Assembly (NCBI GenBank): GCA_965226155.1
Contig: OZ245331.1
Location: forward strand, 1,054,001-1,118,000
Length of the DNA stretch: 64,000 nt
Reading direction: 5' to 3'
Source of the DNA: G965226155 sp965226155
GTDB lineage: Bacteria; Pseudomonadota; Gammaproteobacteria; Eutrophobiales; Eutrophobiaceae
Shown here piece after piece: positions 1 through 6,527 of the stretch. The position numbers were made by a program, and so were the translations under genes. The notes below the pieces were generated by a model that was not told the DNA's origin, did no database searches, and saw nothing but the letters and a program-made list of their open reading frames with translations. The first letter of the stretch is position 1. Every line of letters begins with the position of its first letter.

Positions 1-2
1 AT

Positions 3-575
3 AATCAAGGGACTAATAATATCGCCATCCTTAAGTACGGTCTTGCTTTAGCCTACTTAGAAGCAAAGGACTACGATAGTGCCCGTTTATTACTAGATAA
101 GCTATTAGCAAATGACAGGGAAAACACGTCTTTGATGTTGGCAATGGCTGACCTAGAGGTACGTCAACAACATTACGATAGTGCGATTAAACTTTACGCA
201 AAAATGCATAAATTATTTCCGGACTATCGACCATTAATCCTATCCTATGCCGAGACCCTACTAACAGCAAAACGCTCTGAACAGGCCAGGATAATTCTGG
301 AAAACTACGGTAAGTTCCACACCCCAGACATTACTTATTATGAGTACCTAACACGCGCTGAGGCGGAGTCCGGCAACATTATTAATTCAAGCATGGCCAA
401 TGCTGAATATTATTTTCTGACCGGGGAAACAAGAGTTGCCATTGAACAATTGAAAAGTATCCTGCGTCAAAACAGAACTAGGCCAGACTATTATCAGGAA
501 CAACGCATACTCTCAAGAATTACTCAGCTTGAGCAGGAACTGCAAATAGAGCGGGATCTGAAATTGGCACAGTGA
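3..575 (+). CDS. BepA/YfgC-like protein, C-terminal TPR region (partial)
   Basis: The reading frame is open from the window edge, so the start lies outside. The 190 visible residues are helical repeats of TPR type (LALAYLEAKDYDSARLLLD, then a second unit with Y-x-A-I-x-L-Y). They end in a Q/E-rich helix (RILSRITQLEQELQ). This resembles the C-terminal TPR half of BepA (YfgC), a periplasmic M48 metalloprotease and chaperone that checks LptD and BAM assembly at the outer membrane. The HExxH protease domain would be upstream and cannot be seen. Another TPR protein is possible, so the family call is an inference from the tail only. Confidence 0.6.
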   Translation, partial: NQGTNNIAILKYGLALAYLEAKDYDSARLLLDKLLANDRENTSLMLAMADLEVRQQHYDSAIKLYAKMHKLFPDYRPLILSYAETLLTAKRSEQARIILENYGKFHTPDITYYEYLTRAEAESGNIINSSMANAEYYFLTGETRVAIEQLKSILRQNRTRPDYYQEQRILSRITQLEQELQIERDLKLAQ

Positions 576-614
576 GTATTTGTTAACCAATTAACCACGA
601 TTTCTAATTCAACA

Positions 615-1496
615 TTGCCTGCGTTTTTATTTTTTATTTTTTATTTTGCTGCAATATTATTTGCCGGCGCACTGTTCTCGTACCCATTCTATGTCGTTAT
701 CAATTTGGTCATTGACCGTGAATACAATGAGATCATCATGGATACAACGAAGATTTGTGGTCTCGCCTTCAGTTTTTTTTACCTTTACCTAACTGACACA
801 CTTAGCCGTGCTAAGTCCGGATTAGTATGGATCCCTCGGGTTTCGTTGGCAAAATTTGCAAGAGGTTTTGCCGGGGGGTTTGCCATTATTTTAATGCTCA
901 TGACCAGCCTGTTGCTAATAGGCATATATGGATTTGATGCTGACAGAGAATTCAGTACACAAATTATAGCTACCTTATTAATCAGCTCTCTTGTTACTGG
1001 ATTGGCGGTTGGCCTGTTTGAAGAGACTATTTTCCGTGGCTGCTTGTTCAGCGGCCTTAGCAAACAAACTAACGTTTATGTTGCACTAATAACTATCAGC
1101 CTAGTTTATGCCGCTGTTCATTTTATAGACTACCCCGCTGTAACTGAGACACCAAACTGGATGACCGGAGTTAAGCTCTTTGTCCCCGCACATTCTATGT
1201 TATTCAGCCTAGAAACGATCGATGCATTTGCTGCTTTGTTCATGCTTGGGATATTACTGACTCTGGTACGTATCCGTAATGGCAACATCATCCAATGTGT
1301 CGGTTTGCATGCTGGGTTGGTGACAGGTATCAAAATTGCGTGTTTTATCACCGAATACATACCAGGCAACCGTTTCGATTTCGTCGTCAGTAGTTATGAT
1401 CGCCGCTTAGGTTATCTAGCATTATTGTGGACGGTTATTGCGACCTTGTTCTATTACTTCACATCCGTGCATAAGCGGACTCAAGTGGTTAGTTGA
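615..1496 (+). CDS. CPBP-family intramembrane metalloprotease
   Basis: A 293-residue, very hydrophobic protein with about eight membrane segments. It carries the CPBP (Rce1/Abi-like) motifs: E-E-x-x-x-R at about residues 136-140 (FEETIFRG), a histidine at about 168 (VHFIDY) and a late LHAG motif near 231. Family members are membrane proteases involved in prenyl-protein processing, bacteriocin immunity or unknown roles; the substrate here cannot be told. The start is TTG at 615. A palindromic repeat lies 51 bp after the stop. It is the first gene of the accessory stretch between bepA and tRNA-Lys. Confidence 0.82.
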   Translation: MPAFLFFIFYFAAILFAGALFSYPFYVVINLVIDREYNEIIMDTTKICGLAFSFFYLYLTDTLSRAKSGLVWIPRVSLAKFARGFAGGFAIILMLMTSLLLIGIYGFDADREFSTQIIATLLISSLVTGLAVGLFEETIFRGCLFSGLSKQTNVYVALITISLVYAAVHFIDYPAVTETPNWMTGVKLFVPAHSMLFSLETIDAFAALFMLGILLTLVRIRNGNIIQCVGLHAGLVTGIKIACFITEYIPGNRFDFVVSSYDRRLGYLALLWTVIATLFYYFTSVHKRTQVVS

Positions 1497-1547
1497 ATCA
1501 CGGAACAGATCCTTATTAACTGACAATAACCACCTGAGTAAATTTTC

Positions 1548-1576
1548 ATGTCCGCTTTCAACATAAAGCGGACATT
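1548..1576 (+). repeat. MSAIGTK-type palindromic repeat, copy 1
   Basis: A perfect 11-bp inverted repeat, ATGTCCGCTTT / AAAGCGGACAT, with a 6-nt loop, 51 bp after the CPBP gene. In the plus reading it encodes M-S-A-F-N-I-K-R-T. This peptide type is familiar from spurious short ORFs in many proteobacterial genomes. It is the best preserved of four same-orientation copies in this window. Confidence 0.8.
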
Positions 1577-1615
1577 CGCATCAGCCTATTAATAAACCAT
1601 TTGTGTTACTTTGTA

Positions 1616-1765
1616 GTGTATGATGACTTGATTGACGTGGGTGAAGCATTAAATATTTCGCCGCAGACCGTACAGCGACGGATTAAAGAGTATGGACTGC
1701 CAACTTGCACACGTGCTAACAGCAAGTGCATTACCAATCCGCAAAACACCGTTTGCTTATTTTAG
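1616..1765 (+). pseudogene. Helix-turn-helix protein remnant
   Basis: This covers the otherwise gene-free interval 1497-1801. A 49-codon frame opening with GTG reads as a helix-turn-helix unit (VGEALNISPQTVQRRIKEYG). The A-L-x-I-S-x-x-T-V-x-R-R pattern is typical of DNA-binding helices of transposases, resolvases or Fis-type regulators. It ends at TAG without a further domain, and no Shine-Dalgarno site is visible. The simplest reading is the leftover N-terminus of a mobile-element or regulatory gene. A real 49-residue regulator cannot be ruled out. Confidence 0.35.
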
Positions 1766-1801
1766 GAGATATCGTGGCTATATTGAGTTGTTGGGTGGGA
1801 A

Positions 1802-2458
1802 GTGAGGACAGAAAATGAACAGGAAGTCATTGAGGCAAATTACAAGATTCATCCACAGTTAGAGGAACTACTATCAGTACTCTCTGACATCTTTAACTCC
1901 GGTAATATTGAATACTGGATAGACCAAGGCACCCTTCTAGGTGCTTGTCGGAACGGAAAATTCATCGCACGTGATTCTGATATAGATATTGCGATTAGGA
2001 ATGAAGAGCAGTTCGAATCTCTCTATGAACTATTGAAATCTAAACTACCGAATAATTATGATTGTGAGAGAAAAGGAAGCCATTGCAGAGGCTACCGGAT
2101 CTGGCTGAAGACTGGTGGAACCTTCAAGGGAACTTTCGAGGGGAGAGAAATCCAATGGCCATTGGTTTGCTGTGATGTGATGTTTTACCAATACAACAAA
2201 CAGGACAAGACCTACGTTCAACAATACCATGGATTCGGTGTAGATACGTTCTTCATTCCGGATATAGTGATCTTCCCACTCGACCAGACTGAGTTCGAAG
2301 GAAGCATGTATCCTTGCCCAGCCAGCCTACAAGAATATTTGGAAATTCAATATGGTTATATCGGAGAGGGGCAAGTTGGGATCCCGAAATTAATAGGTGG
2401 ATCAAGAGTTGACGCTGTTACTTCTGTATCCAACATCAACCACTCAAAGCCACACTGA
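1802..2458 (+). CDS. LicD-like nucleotidyltransferase-fold protein
   Basis: 218 residues with the LicD/fukutin arrangement: a predicted helix, then W-I-D-Q-G-T-L-L-G-A-C-R and the acidic D-S-D-I-D-I-A-I motif at about residues 58-65, which binds metal in this fold. LicD proteins transfer phosphocholine or phosphoethanolamine to surface glycans; the acceptor here is unknown. The start is GTG at 1802, the first possible start after an in-frame TGA. The Shine-Dalgarno signal is weak. A palindromic repeat begins 28 bp after the stop. The gene stands alone and is probably acquired with its neighbours. Confidence 0.75.
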   Translation: MRTENEQEVIEANYKIHPQLEELLSVLSDIFNSGNIEYWIDQGTLLGACRNGKFIARDSDIDIAIRNEEQFESLYELLKSKLPNNYDCERKGSHCRGYRIWLKTGGTFKGTFEGREIQWPLVCCDVMFYQYNKQDKTYVQQYHGFGVDTFFIPDIVIFPLDQTEFEGSMYPCPASLQEYLEIQYGYIGEGQVGIPKLIGGSRVDAVTSVSNINHSKPH

Positions 2459-2486
2459 AATAAAAATTTACTTCACTCTCTGTTGA

Positions 2487-2516
2487 ACGTCCGCTTTTGG
2501 CACAAAGCTGACACTT
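2487..2516 (+). repeat. MSAIGTK-type palindromic repeat, copy 2
   Basis: GTCCGCTTTT-ggcac-AAAGCTGAC, imperfect (one stem mismatch), 28 bp after the LicD-like gene. Same orientation as the other three copies. Confidence 0.75.
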
Positions 2517-2563
2517 TAACTATGATCATCAAAAGGAATAATCTAAAAAAATAAATATAAAGA

Positions 2564-3916
2564 ATGGAAAAAATTGAAGAATTATCAGCTGCATTCGCAA
2601 ACATAATGTGGGGAGTGCCGCTGGTGATATTGCTGGTGGGAGGTGGTGCTTTTTTAGTAGTTTATTCACGATTACTGCCTTATCGCTACTTTAGGCATGG
2701 CATCGATATCCTGCTTGGTAAATACGATGATCCAAATGATGATGGACACATCCCACATTTTCAGGCACTCACTACTGCATTATCTGGCACCCTGGGAATG
2801 GGCAATATCGCCGGAGTCGCTGTGGCAATTACCATGGGAGGCCCCGGCGCGATCTTCTGGATGTGGGTGACTGCGTTGGTTGGTGTTGCGACAAAATATT
2901 ACACTTGCACATTATCAATTATGTATCGTGGGTGTGACAGCTTGGGTGTGTTACAGGGTGGTCCCATGTACGTAATTCGAGAGGGGTTGGGCCCGAAATG
3001 GCAACCGTTAGCAATACTATTTGCAATTGCTGGACTATTTGGATCGTTACCACTTTTTCAGGTTAATCAGTTAGTTCAGATCCTGCGTGATGCGATTGCA
3101 ATTCCTGCCGGTTTTGCCAGCGATCAAAATCATTTTGTTTTTGATATAGTTACTGGATTAGTTATCGGGACAACCGTTCTTATTATCATTATCGGTAAGA
3201 TTCAAAGAATAGGTAGAGTCACCGCTAAAATTGTTCCGAGCATGGTGCTCTTTTACATGCTTGTAACACTGAGTCTATTATTTATGCATCCGGCTGAAAT
3301 TCCCGGAGCTTTTTATCTTATTATCACTGATGCCTTTAGCGGCAATGCGGTCGCTGGTGGAGTTATTGGTACTGTGATTATGATGGGAGTTAGACGCGGG
3401 GCGTTTTCAAATGAAGCCGGAATTGGAACTGAGTCTATGGCACATGGTGCAGCTAGAACCAATGAACCTGTACGGGAGGGTTTGGTGGCAATGCTGGGTC
3501 CTGTTATCGACACCTTGTTGGTTTGCACTTGTACCGCTTTGGCGATATTGGTTACCAATGCTTGGCAGGGTAGTGCTGAGGGAGTAACTCTCACCGCCCA
3601 GGCATTTGAATCGGCACTACCTGGTTTCGGAATTATTTTTCTAACAATAATGGTAATTTCCCTTAGTATGAGTACTGTGGTTACCTACTGGTATTATGGA
3701 AGTAAATGCATGGGATTCCTTTTCGGAGCAAAGCACCAGAATTATTTCATCTGGATATATGTAGTGTTGGTGGTGATTGCGGCGGTTGTTTCTCTGGAAA
3801 TTGTAATAGGATTTATTGATGGCATGTTTGCCATTATGGCAATACCAACTATGATCTCAACACTGTTACTAGCCAACAAGGTGAATATTGAATCGCGTAG
3901 ATACTTTAATCTGTAA
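2564..3916 (+). CDS. Sodium:alanine symporter (AGCS family)
   Basis: A 450-residue inner-membrane protein of normal AGCS length. It has the family's N-terminal Na/substrate region (LSGTLGMGNIAGVAVAI, about residues 70-86), the G-G-P-G-A-I-F-W-M-W segment and the central R-R-G-A-F-S-N-E-A-G-I-G-T-E motif near residue 277. It should import alanine or glycine with sodium. ATG at 2564 precedes the first helix. The repeat copy 3 begins at the base after the stop codon. There is no operon partner. Confidence 0.93.
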   Translation: MEKIEELSAAFANIMWGVPLVILLVGGGAFLVVYSRLLPYRYFRHGIDILLGKYDDPNDDGHIPHFQALTTALSGTLGMGNIAGVAVAITMGGPGAIFWMWVTALVGVATKYYTCTLSIMYRGCDSLGVLQGGPMYVIREGLGPKWQPLAILFAIAGLFGSLPLFQVNQLVQILRDAIAIPAGFASDQNHFVFDIVTGLVIGTTVLIIIIGKIQRIGRVTAKIVPSMVLFYMLVTLSLLFMHPAEIPGAFYLIITDAFSGNAVAGGVIGTVIMMGVRRGAFSNEAGIGTESMAHGAARTNEPVREGLVAMLGPVIDTLLVCTCTALAILVTNAWQGSAEGVTLTAQAFESALPGFGIIFLTIMVISLSMSTVVTYWYYGSKCMGFLFGAKHQNYFIWIYVVLVVIAAVVSLEIVIGFIDGMFAIMAIPTMISTLLLANKVNIESRRYFNL

Positions 3917-3946
3917 ACGTCCGCTATTGGCACAAAGCAGACATTT
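3917..3946 (+). repeat. MSAIGTK-type palindromic repeat, copy 3
   Basis: CGTCCGCTattggcacaaAGCAGACA, beginning directly after the TAA of the alanine symporter. One stem mismatch. Nearly identical to copy 4. Confidence 0.8.
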
Positions 3947-4014
3947 GGCCCGCATAGATTATAAATATTCTTAACAATATCTATTACAATCTTCTGAAAT
4001 CGAGCAAAGCTACG

Positions 4015-4653
4015 ATGAAACAGATTTATGATGATTTATGGCAAACCAAGCTCGAAATACCTTTCGGAAGCGTTCATACCCATGCTTATTTTTTGAAGCG
4101 TAATGAGAGTAATGTCCTTATTTATAATACTAGCCATGATGAGGATATTCAGCACATTGCTGAACTGGGCGGTATTAATTATCAATTATCGAGCCATCGC
4201 GATGAATCTGGAGTATCTCTAAAAAGTATCAAGGAAAAGTTTAACTCTATACTGTGTTGTCATGCTAAAGAAGAACCATCTATTTCACCTATATGCCCTA
4301 TCGATATTTCCTTTACAGAAAACGTCACAAATTTATCTGGTATTAAAGTAATACATACGCCAGGACATACTGATGGTGGCATTTCGTTTATTAATGTCTC
4401 TCCACTTGGGCGCACTTACCTTTTTACAGGAGATACTTTATTTCAAAGGAATGGGGTCTGGGGGACAATTGTTTTCCCTAGTGACGGTGGCAGCACAGAA
4501 GCGTTAATAAGTAGCCTAATGGTCTATCGGGAGCTTAGCCCTGATGTTGTCATATGGAGTGCATCAGGTGCTGGAGAGCCACATTTTGTTGAGCTAACTA
4601 AAGATGAGTGGATAGGCGTTATTGACGATACTATCGAAAGATTAAGTAATTAG
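4015..4653 (+). CDS. MBL-fold protein, HRDD-type variant
   Basis: 212 residues. The second half has clear metallo-beta-lactamase motifs: H-T-P-G-H-T-D-G-G near residue 113 and F-T-G-D-T near 137. The usual H-x-H-x-D-H motif is replaced by S-H-R-D-E-S at about residues 60-65. This matches a lesser-known branch of the superfamily with H-R-D-D in that place. Such a site may bind one metal or bind it differently, so hydrolase activity is uncertain and the substrate is unknown. ATG at 4015. A repeat copy follows 160 bp after the stop. Confidence 0.75.
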   Translation: MKQIYDDLWQTKLEIPFGSVHTHAYFLKRNESNVLIYNTSHDEDIQHIAELGGINYQLSSHRDESGVSLKSIKEKFNSILCCHAKEEPSISPICPIDISFTENVTNLSGIKVIHTPGHTDGGISFINVSPLGRTYLFTGDTLFQRNGVWGTIVFPSDGGSTEALISSLMVYRELSPDVVIWSASGAGEPHFVELTKDEWIGVIDDTIERLSN

Positions 4654-4813
4654 ATTTCGCGGATTCAACTTTGAAGATCCGGTTTATCTAACAGAGCCAG
4701 TGACCATTAATGGCGGTTACTACAGAGTGGCTGATGTTCCTTTTGACCCATTCTTCTGCGACTTAGAGGCTACACAGAGGAATGACTCCCTAGATAACCA
4801 ATACATCCTAATA
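4646..4813 (+). other. Open stretch without recognised gene
   Basis: The interval 4654-5083 has no convincing gene. A frame running from 4646 is protein-like for about 55 codons (R-G-F-N-F-E-D-P-V-Y-L-T-E-P-V and V-P-F-D-P-F-F-C-D-L-E). It then runs into repeat copy 4, where it becomes the spurious M-S-A-I-G-T-K-Q-T-L reading, and ends at 4891. It lacks a good start. It may be the tail of a lost gene joined to the repeat, but I do not recognise the family. Confidence 0.25.
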
Positions 4814-4843
4814 ATGTCCGCTATTGGCACAAAGCAGACATTA
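4814..4843 (+). repeat. MSAIGTK-type palindromic repeat, copy 4
   Basis: ATGTCCGCTattggcacaaAGCAGACATT. Read in the plus frame it gives M-S-A-I-G-T-K-Q-T-L, the hallmark of spurious database ORFs made by this repeat. It is the last copy before tRNA-Lys; I see none in the remaining 59 kb. Confidence 0.8.
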
Positions 4844-4996
4844 ATTATTCTTTCGAAAAATATTAGGATTGGCAGAGCTGTCGTTAACTAGTTACATAAG
4901 GGGGGTGCCCTTCTACATTCTGACGAAATTCTTTCAAGCTTGTGTAACGTGTTTAGTATTTTTGAATTTAGTTACATATTAGCAATATCATGCCAA

Positions 4997-5018
4997 ATGT
5001 TACCTATATGTTACCTAT
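4997..5018 (+). repeat. Tandem 11-bp repeat near tRNA-Lys
   Basis: ATGTTACCTAT occurs twice back to back, 66 bp beyond the 3' end of tRNA-Lys. It lies in gene-free DNA at the junction of the accessory stretch and the tRNA. Iterated short repeats like this can be integrase or excisionase binding sites; that role is inference only. Confidence 0.5.
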
Positions 5019-5033
5019 CGGAAATCAATAAAT

Positions 5034-5052
5034 TACAAGAATTTTTCTTGTA
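5034..5052 (-). terminator. Hairpin downstream of tRNA-Lys
   Basis: A perfect 8-bp inverted repeat, TACAAGAA / TTCTTGTA, with a 3-nt loop, 31 bp past the tRNA 3' end on the minus strand. The stem is AT-rich and no strong T-run follows, so it could be a weak terminator or part of an old attachment site. Confidence 0.35.
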
Positions 5053-5083
5053 TATATAACTTGTTGATTATTATATAAATAAA

Positions 5084-5159
5084 TGGTGGGCCGTGCAGGA
5101 GTCGAACCTGCGACCACCTGATTAAAAGTCAGATGCTCTACCAACTGAGCTAACGGCCC
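5084..5159 (-). tRNA. tRNA-Lys(UUU)
   Basis: Read on the minus strand it starts GGGCCGT, has the D-arm box TTAGCTCAGTTGGTAGAGC and the T-arm GGTTCGAACC. It ends with ACGGCCCA followed by an encoded CCA. The anticodon loop is CTTTTAA, giving anticodon TTT at 5124-5126, so it reads lysine codons. The acceptor stem pairs fully. It marks the right border of the accessory stretch; tRNA 3' ends are common integration targets. Confidence 0.97.
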
Positions 5160-5169
5160 ACAAGAAAAC

Positions 5170-5304
5170 TTAGCTATTGGAGTCAAATAATATAAGTATG
5201 TCGTGTACTACCGAAACTTTCTGCTCTTTAGCTTTAAACAACTGACCTTCAATTTCCTCTATCAGCCGAAACTTGAAGAGGGGGCGATAATACCGGAGTT
5301 TCAT
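5170..5304 (-). CDS. Possible 44-residue hypothetical protein
   Basis: A minus-strand frame with ATG at 5304 and TAA at 5170. It encodes a basic N-terminus (MKLRYYRPLFKFRLIEEI) and a hydrophobic end (V-H-D-I-L-I-L-F). The same frame stays open about 20 codons upstream of the ATG. The composition is protein-like, but I do not recognise a family and see no clear ribosome-binding site. It may be the tail of a decayed gene next to the tRNA. Apart from this, 5160-5435 shows nothing. Confidence 0.25.
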   Translation of the reverse strand: MKLRYYRPLFKFRLIEEIEGQLFKAKEQKVSVVHDILILFDSNS

Positions 5305-5435
5305 TAGAGGATAAACCTGGTTTGCCGCAATACAATCGATTTCACTCCACTTGATACAACAATACTAAAACTAACCCTTGATTTTAATGTTTATCGCCTT
5401 TATTTTTCTCCAATCAGACCGAAGAGGGATATGTA

Positions 5436-5807
5436 GTGCCAATTCATGAATATCAATGCAACTCCTGCAACAATAAGTTCGAATTCTTACAAAAGATTAA
5501 TGATGATCTTTTGACCGAATGTCCGGAATGTAACGAACATACCCTGCGGAAACTGGTCAGTGCGGCTGCGTTCAGGCTAAAGGGCAGCGGCTGGTGCGAG
5601 ACCGATTTCAAAGATAAAAAATCACAAAAAAACGATGGCGCAAGCAACGAAAAAACTGACAGGGTAACAGAAAAATCTACAAAAGAATCTGCCACATCTG
5701 AGAGTGGAACAACAAACAAAACCACTGCTACCTCGGATAAATCAACTAACGCAAAGGAAAGCAGTATATCGACAACTTCAAAAGCGGCAAAACCCACGAC
5801 TGACTAG
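5436..5807 (+). CDS. FmdB-family zinc-ribbon protein
   Basis: The first 60 residues are a typical FmdB/CxxC regulatory-type zinc ribbon: M-P-I-H-E-Y-Q-C8-x-x-C11 and C29-P-E-C32. A family-typical G-S-G-W-C-E-T-D-F motif follows. The rest (about 70-123) is a low-complexity Ser/Thr/Lys tail. The start is GTG at 5436, chosen because family members begin MPxYEYxC; GAAGAGGG lies just upstream. The function is unproven in the family. Its place ahead of a DUF502 gene and aspS is a conserved gammaproteobacterial arrangement. Confidence 0.88.
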   Translation: MPIHEYQCNSCNNKFEFLQKINDDLLTECPECNEHTLRKLVSAAAFRLKGSGWCETDFKDKKSQKNDGASNEKTDRVTEKSTKESATSESGTTNKTTATSDKSTNAKESSISTTSKAAKPTTD

Positions 5808-5839
5808 GAAATCATAACGATTTACGGCATTCTGTCAGC

Positions 5840-6496
5840 ATGATGTCCACACTGCGTAAATATCTCATTGCTGGGCTGCTAGTCTGGATACCGCTTGCGG
5901 CAACCTTCTTTATAATCTAACTCGTCATTGACTTGATGGATATGTCTATCCTGTTTCTTCCTGACAGATTCCAACCAGAAAACCTGTGGGGTATCACTAT
6001 TCCAGGATCCGGGCTTATCCTGGCGTTAGGGGTAGTCATCATTACAGGCGCACTGGACGCCAATTTAATTGGAAGGCAACTGATGGATATATGGGAGAAA
6101 ATACTAGGCCGGATTCCGCTGGTCCGTAATATTCATAATGCAATCAAGCAGATCACCCCCACTTTATTGGCGTCTGACAATAAATCATTTCGTAAGGGGG
6201 TCCTGATTGAATTTCCGAAAGAAGGTTTATGGAGTATTGGCTTTTTGACTAACCCTAGTATTGATCTCGACATTGAATTATTAAATAACGAAATGGTAGG
6301 TGTGTTCGTATCAACCACACCAAACCCGACTACCGGATTCTTTGTGATAGTCCCAAACAGTCAAATTATCGAGCTCGATATTAGCGTCGAAGAAGCATTT
6401 AAAATGATCATGTCCGTCGGCGTCGTGGTGCCAGGCAAAACCATAAAAGAGGCTCTAGTTACAAAGAAAGTTGCAGAGTTTGTGGCCGACTCGTAA
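5840..6496 (+). pseudogene. DUF502 membrane protein, interrupted by TAA
   Basis: From ATG at 5840 (or 5843) the frame reads MMSTLRKYLIAGLLVWIPL and A-A-T-F-F-I-I, then hits TAA at 5918-5920 inside the first membrane helix. The same frame continues at once with L-V-I-D-L-M-D and runs to 6496 with all usual DUF502 features. These include a second helix (SGLILALGVVIITG) and the I-P-L-V-R-N-I-H-N-A-I-K-Q segment. One codon change (for example CAA to TAA) explains it. Re-initiation at TTG 5933 or ATG 5936 would give a protein without the first helix. DUF502 proteins are inner-membrane proteins of unknown role. Confidence 0.8.
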
Positions 6497-6527
6497 GATG
6501 CCGCCTCTTTGTTAACCTAAAACTATT

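Noticed and set aside
1548..4843. Integron attC sites
   Set aside because: The repeats are about 29 bp and lack the GTTRRRY / RYYYAAC core pair; there is no integron integrase.
4700..4891. 63-residue open frame containing M-S-A-I-G-T-K-Q-T-L
   Set aside because: The recognisable part is a translation of the palindromic repeat, a known source of false ORFs; no family or ribosome site supports it.
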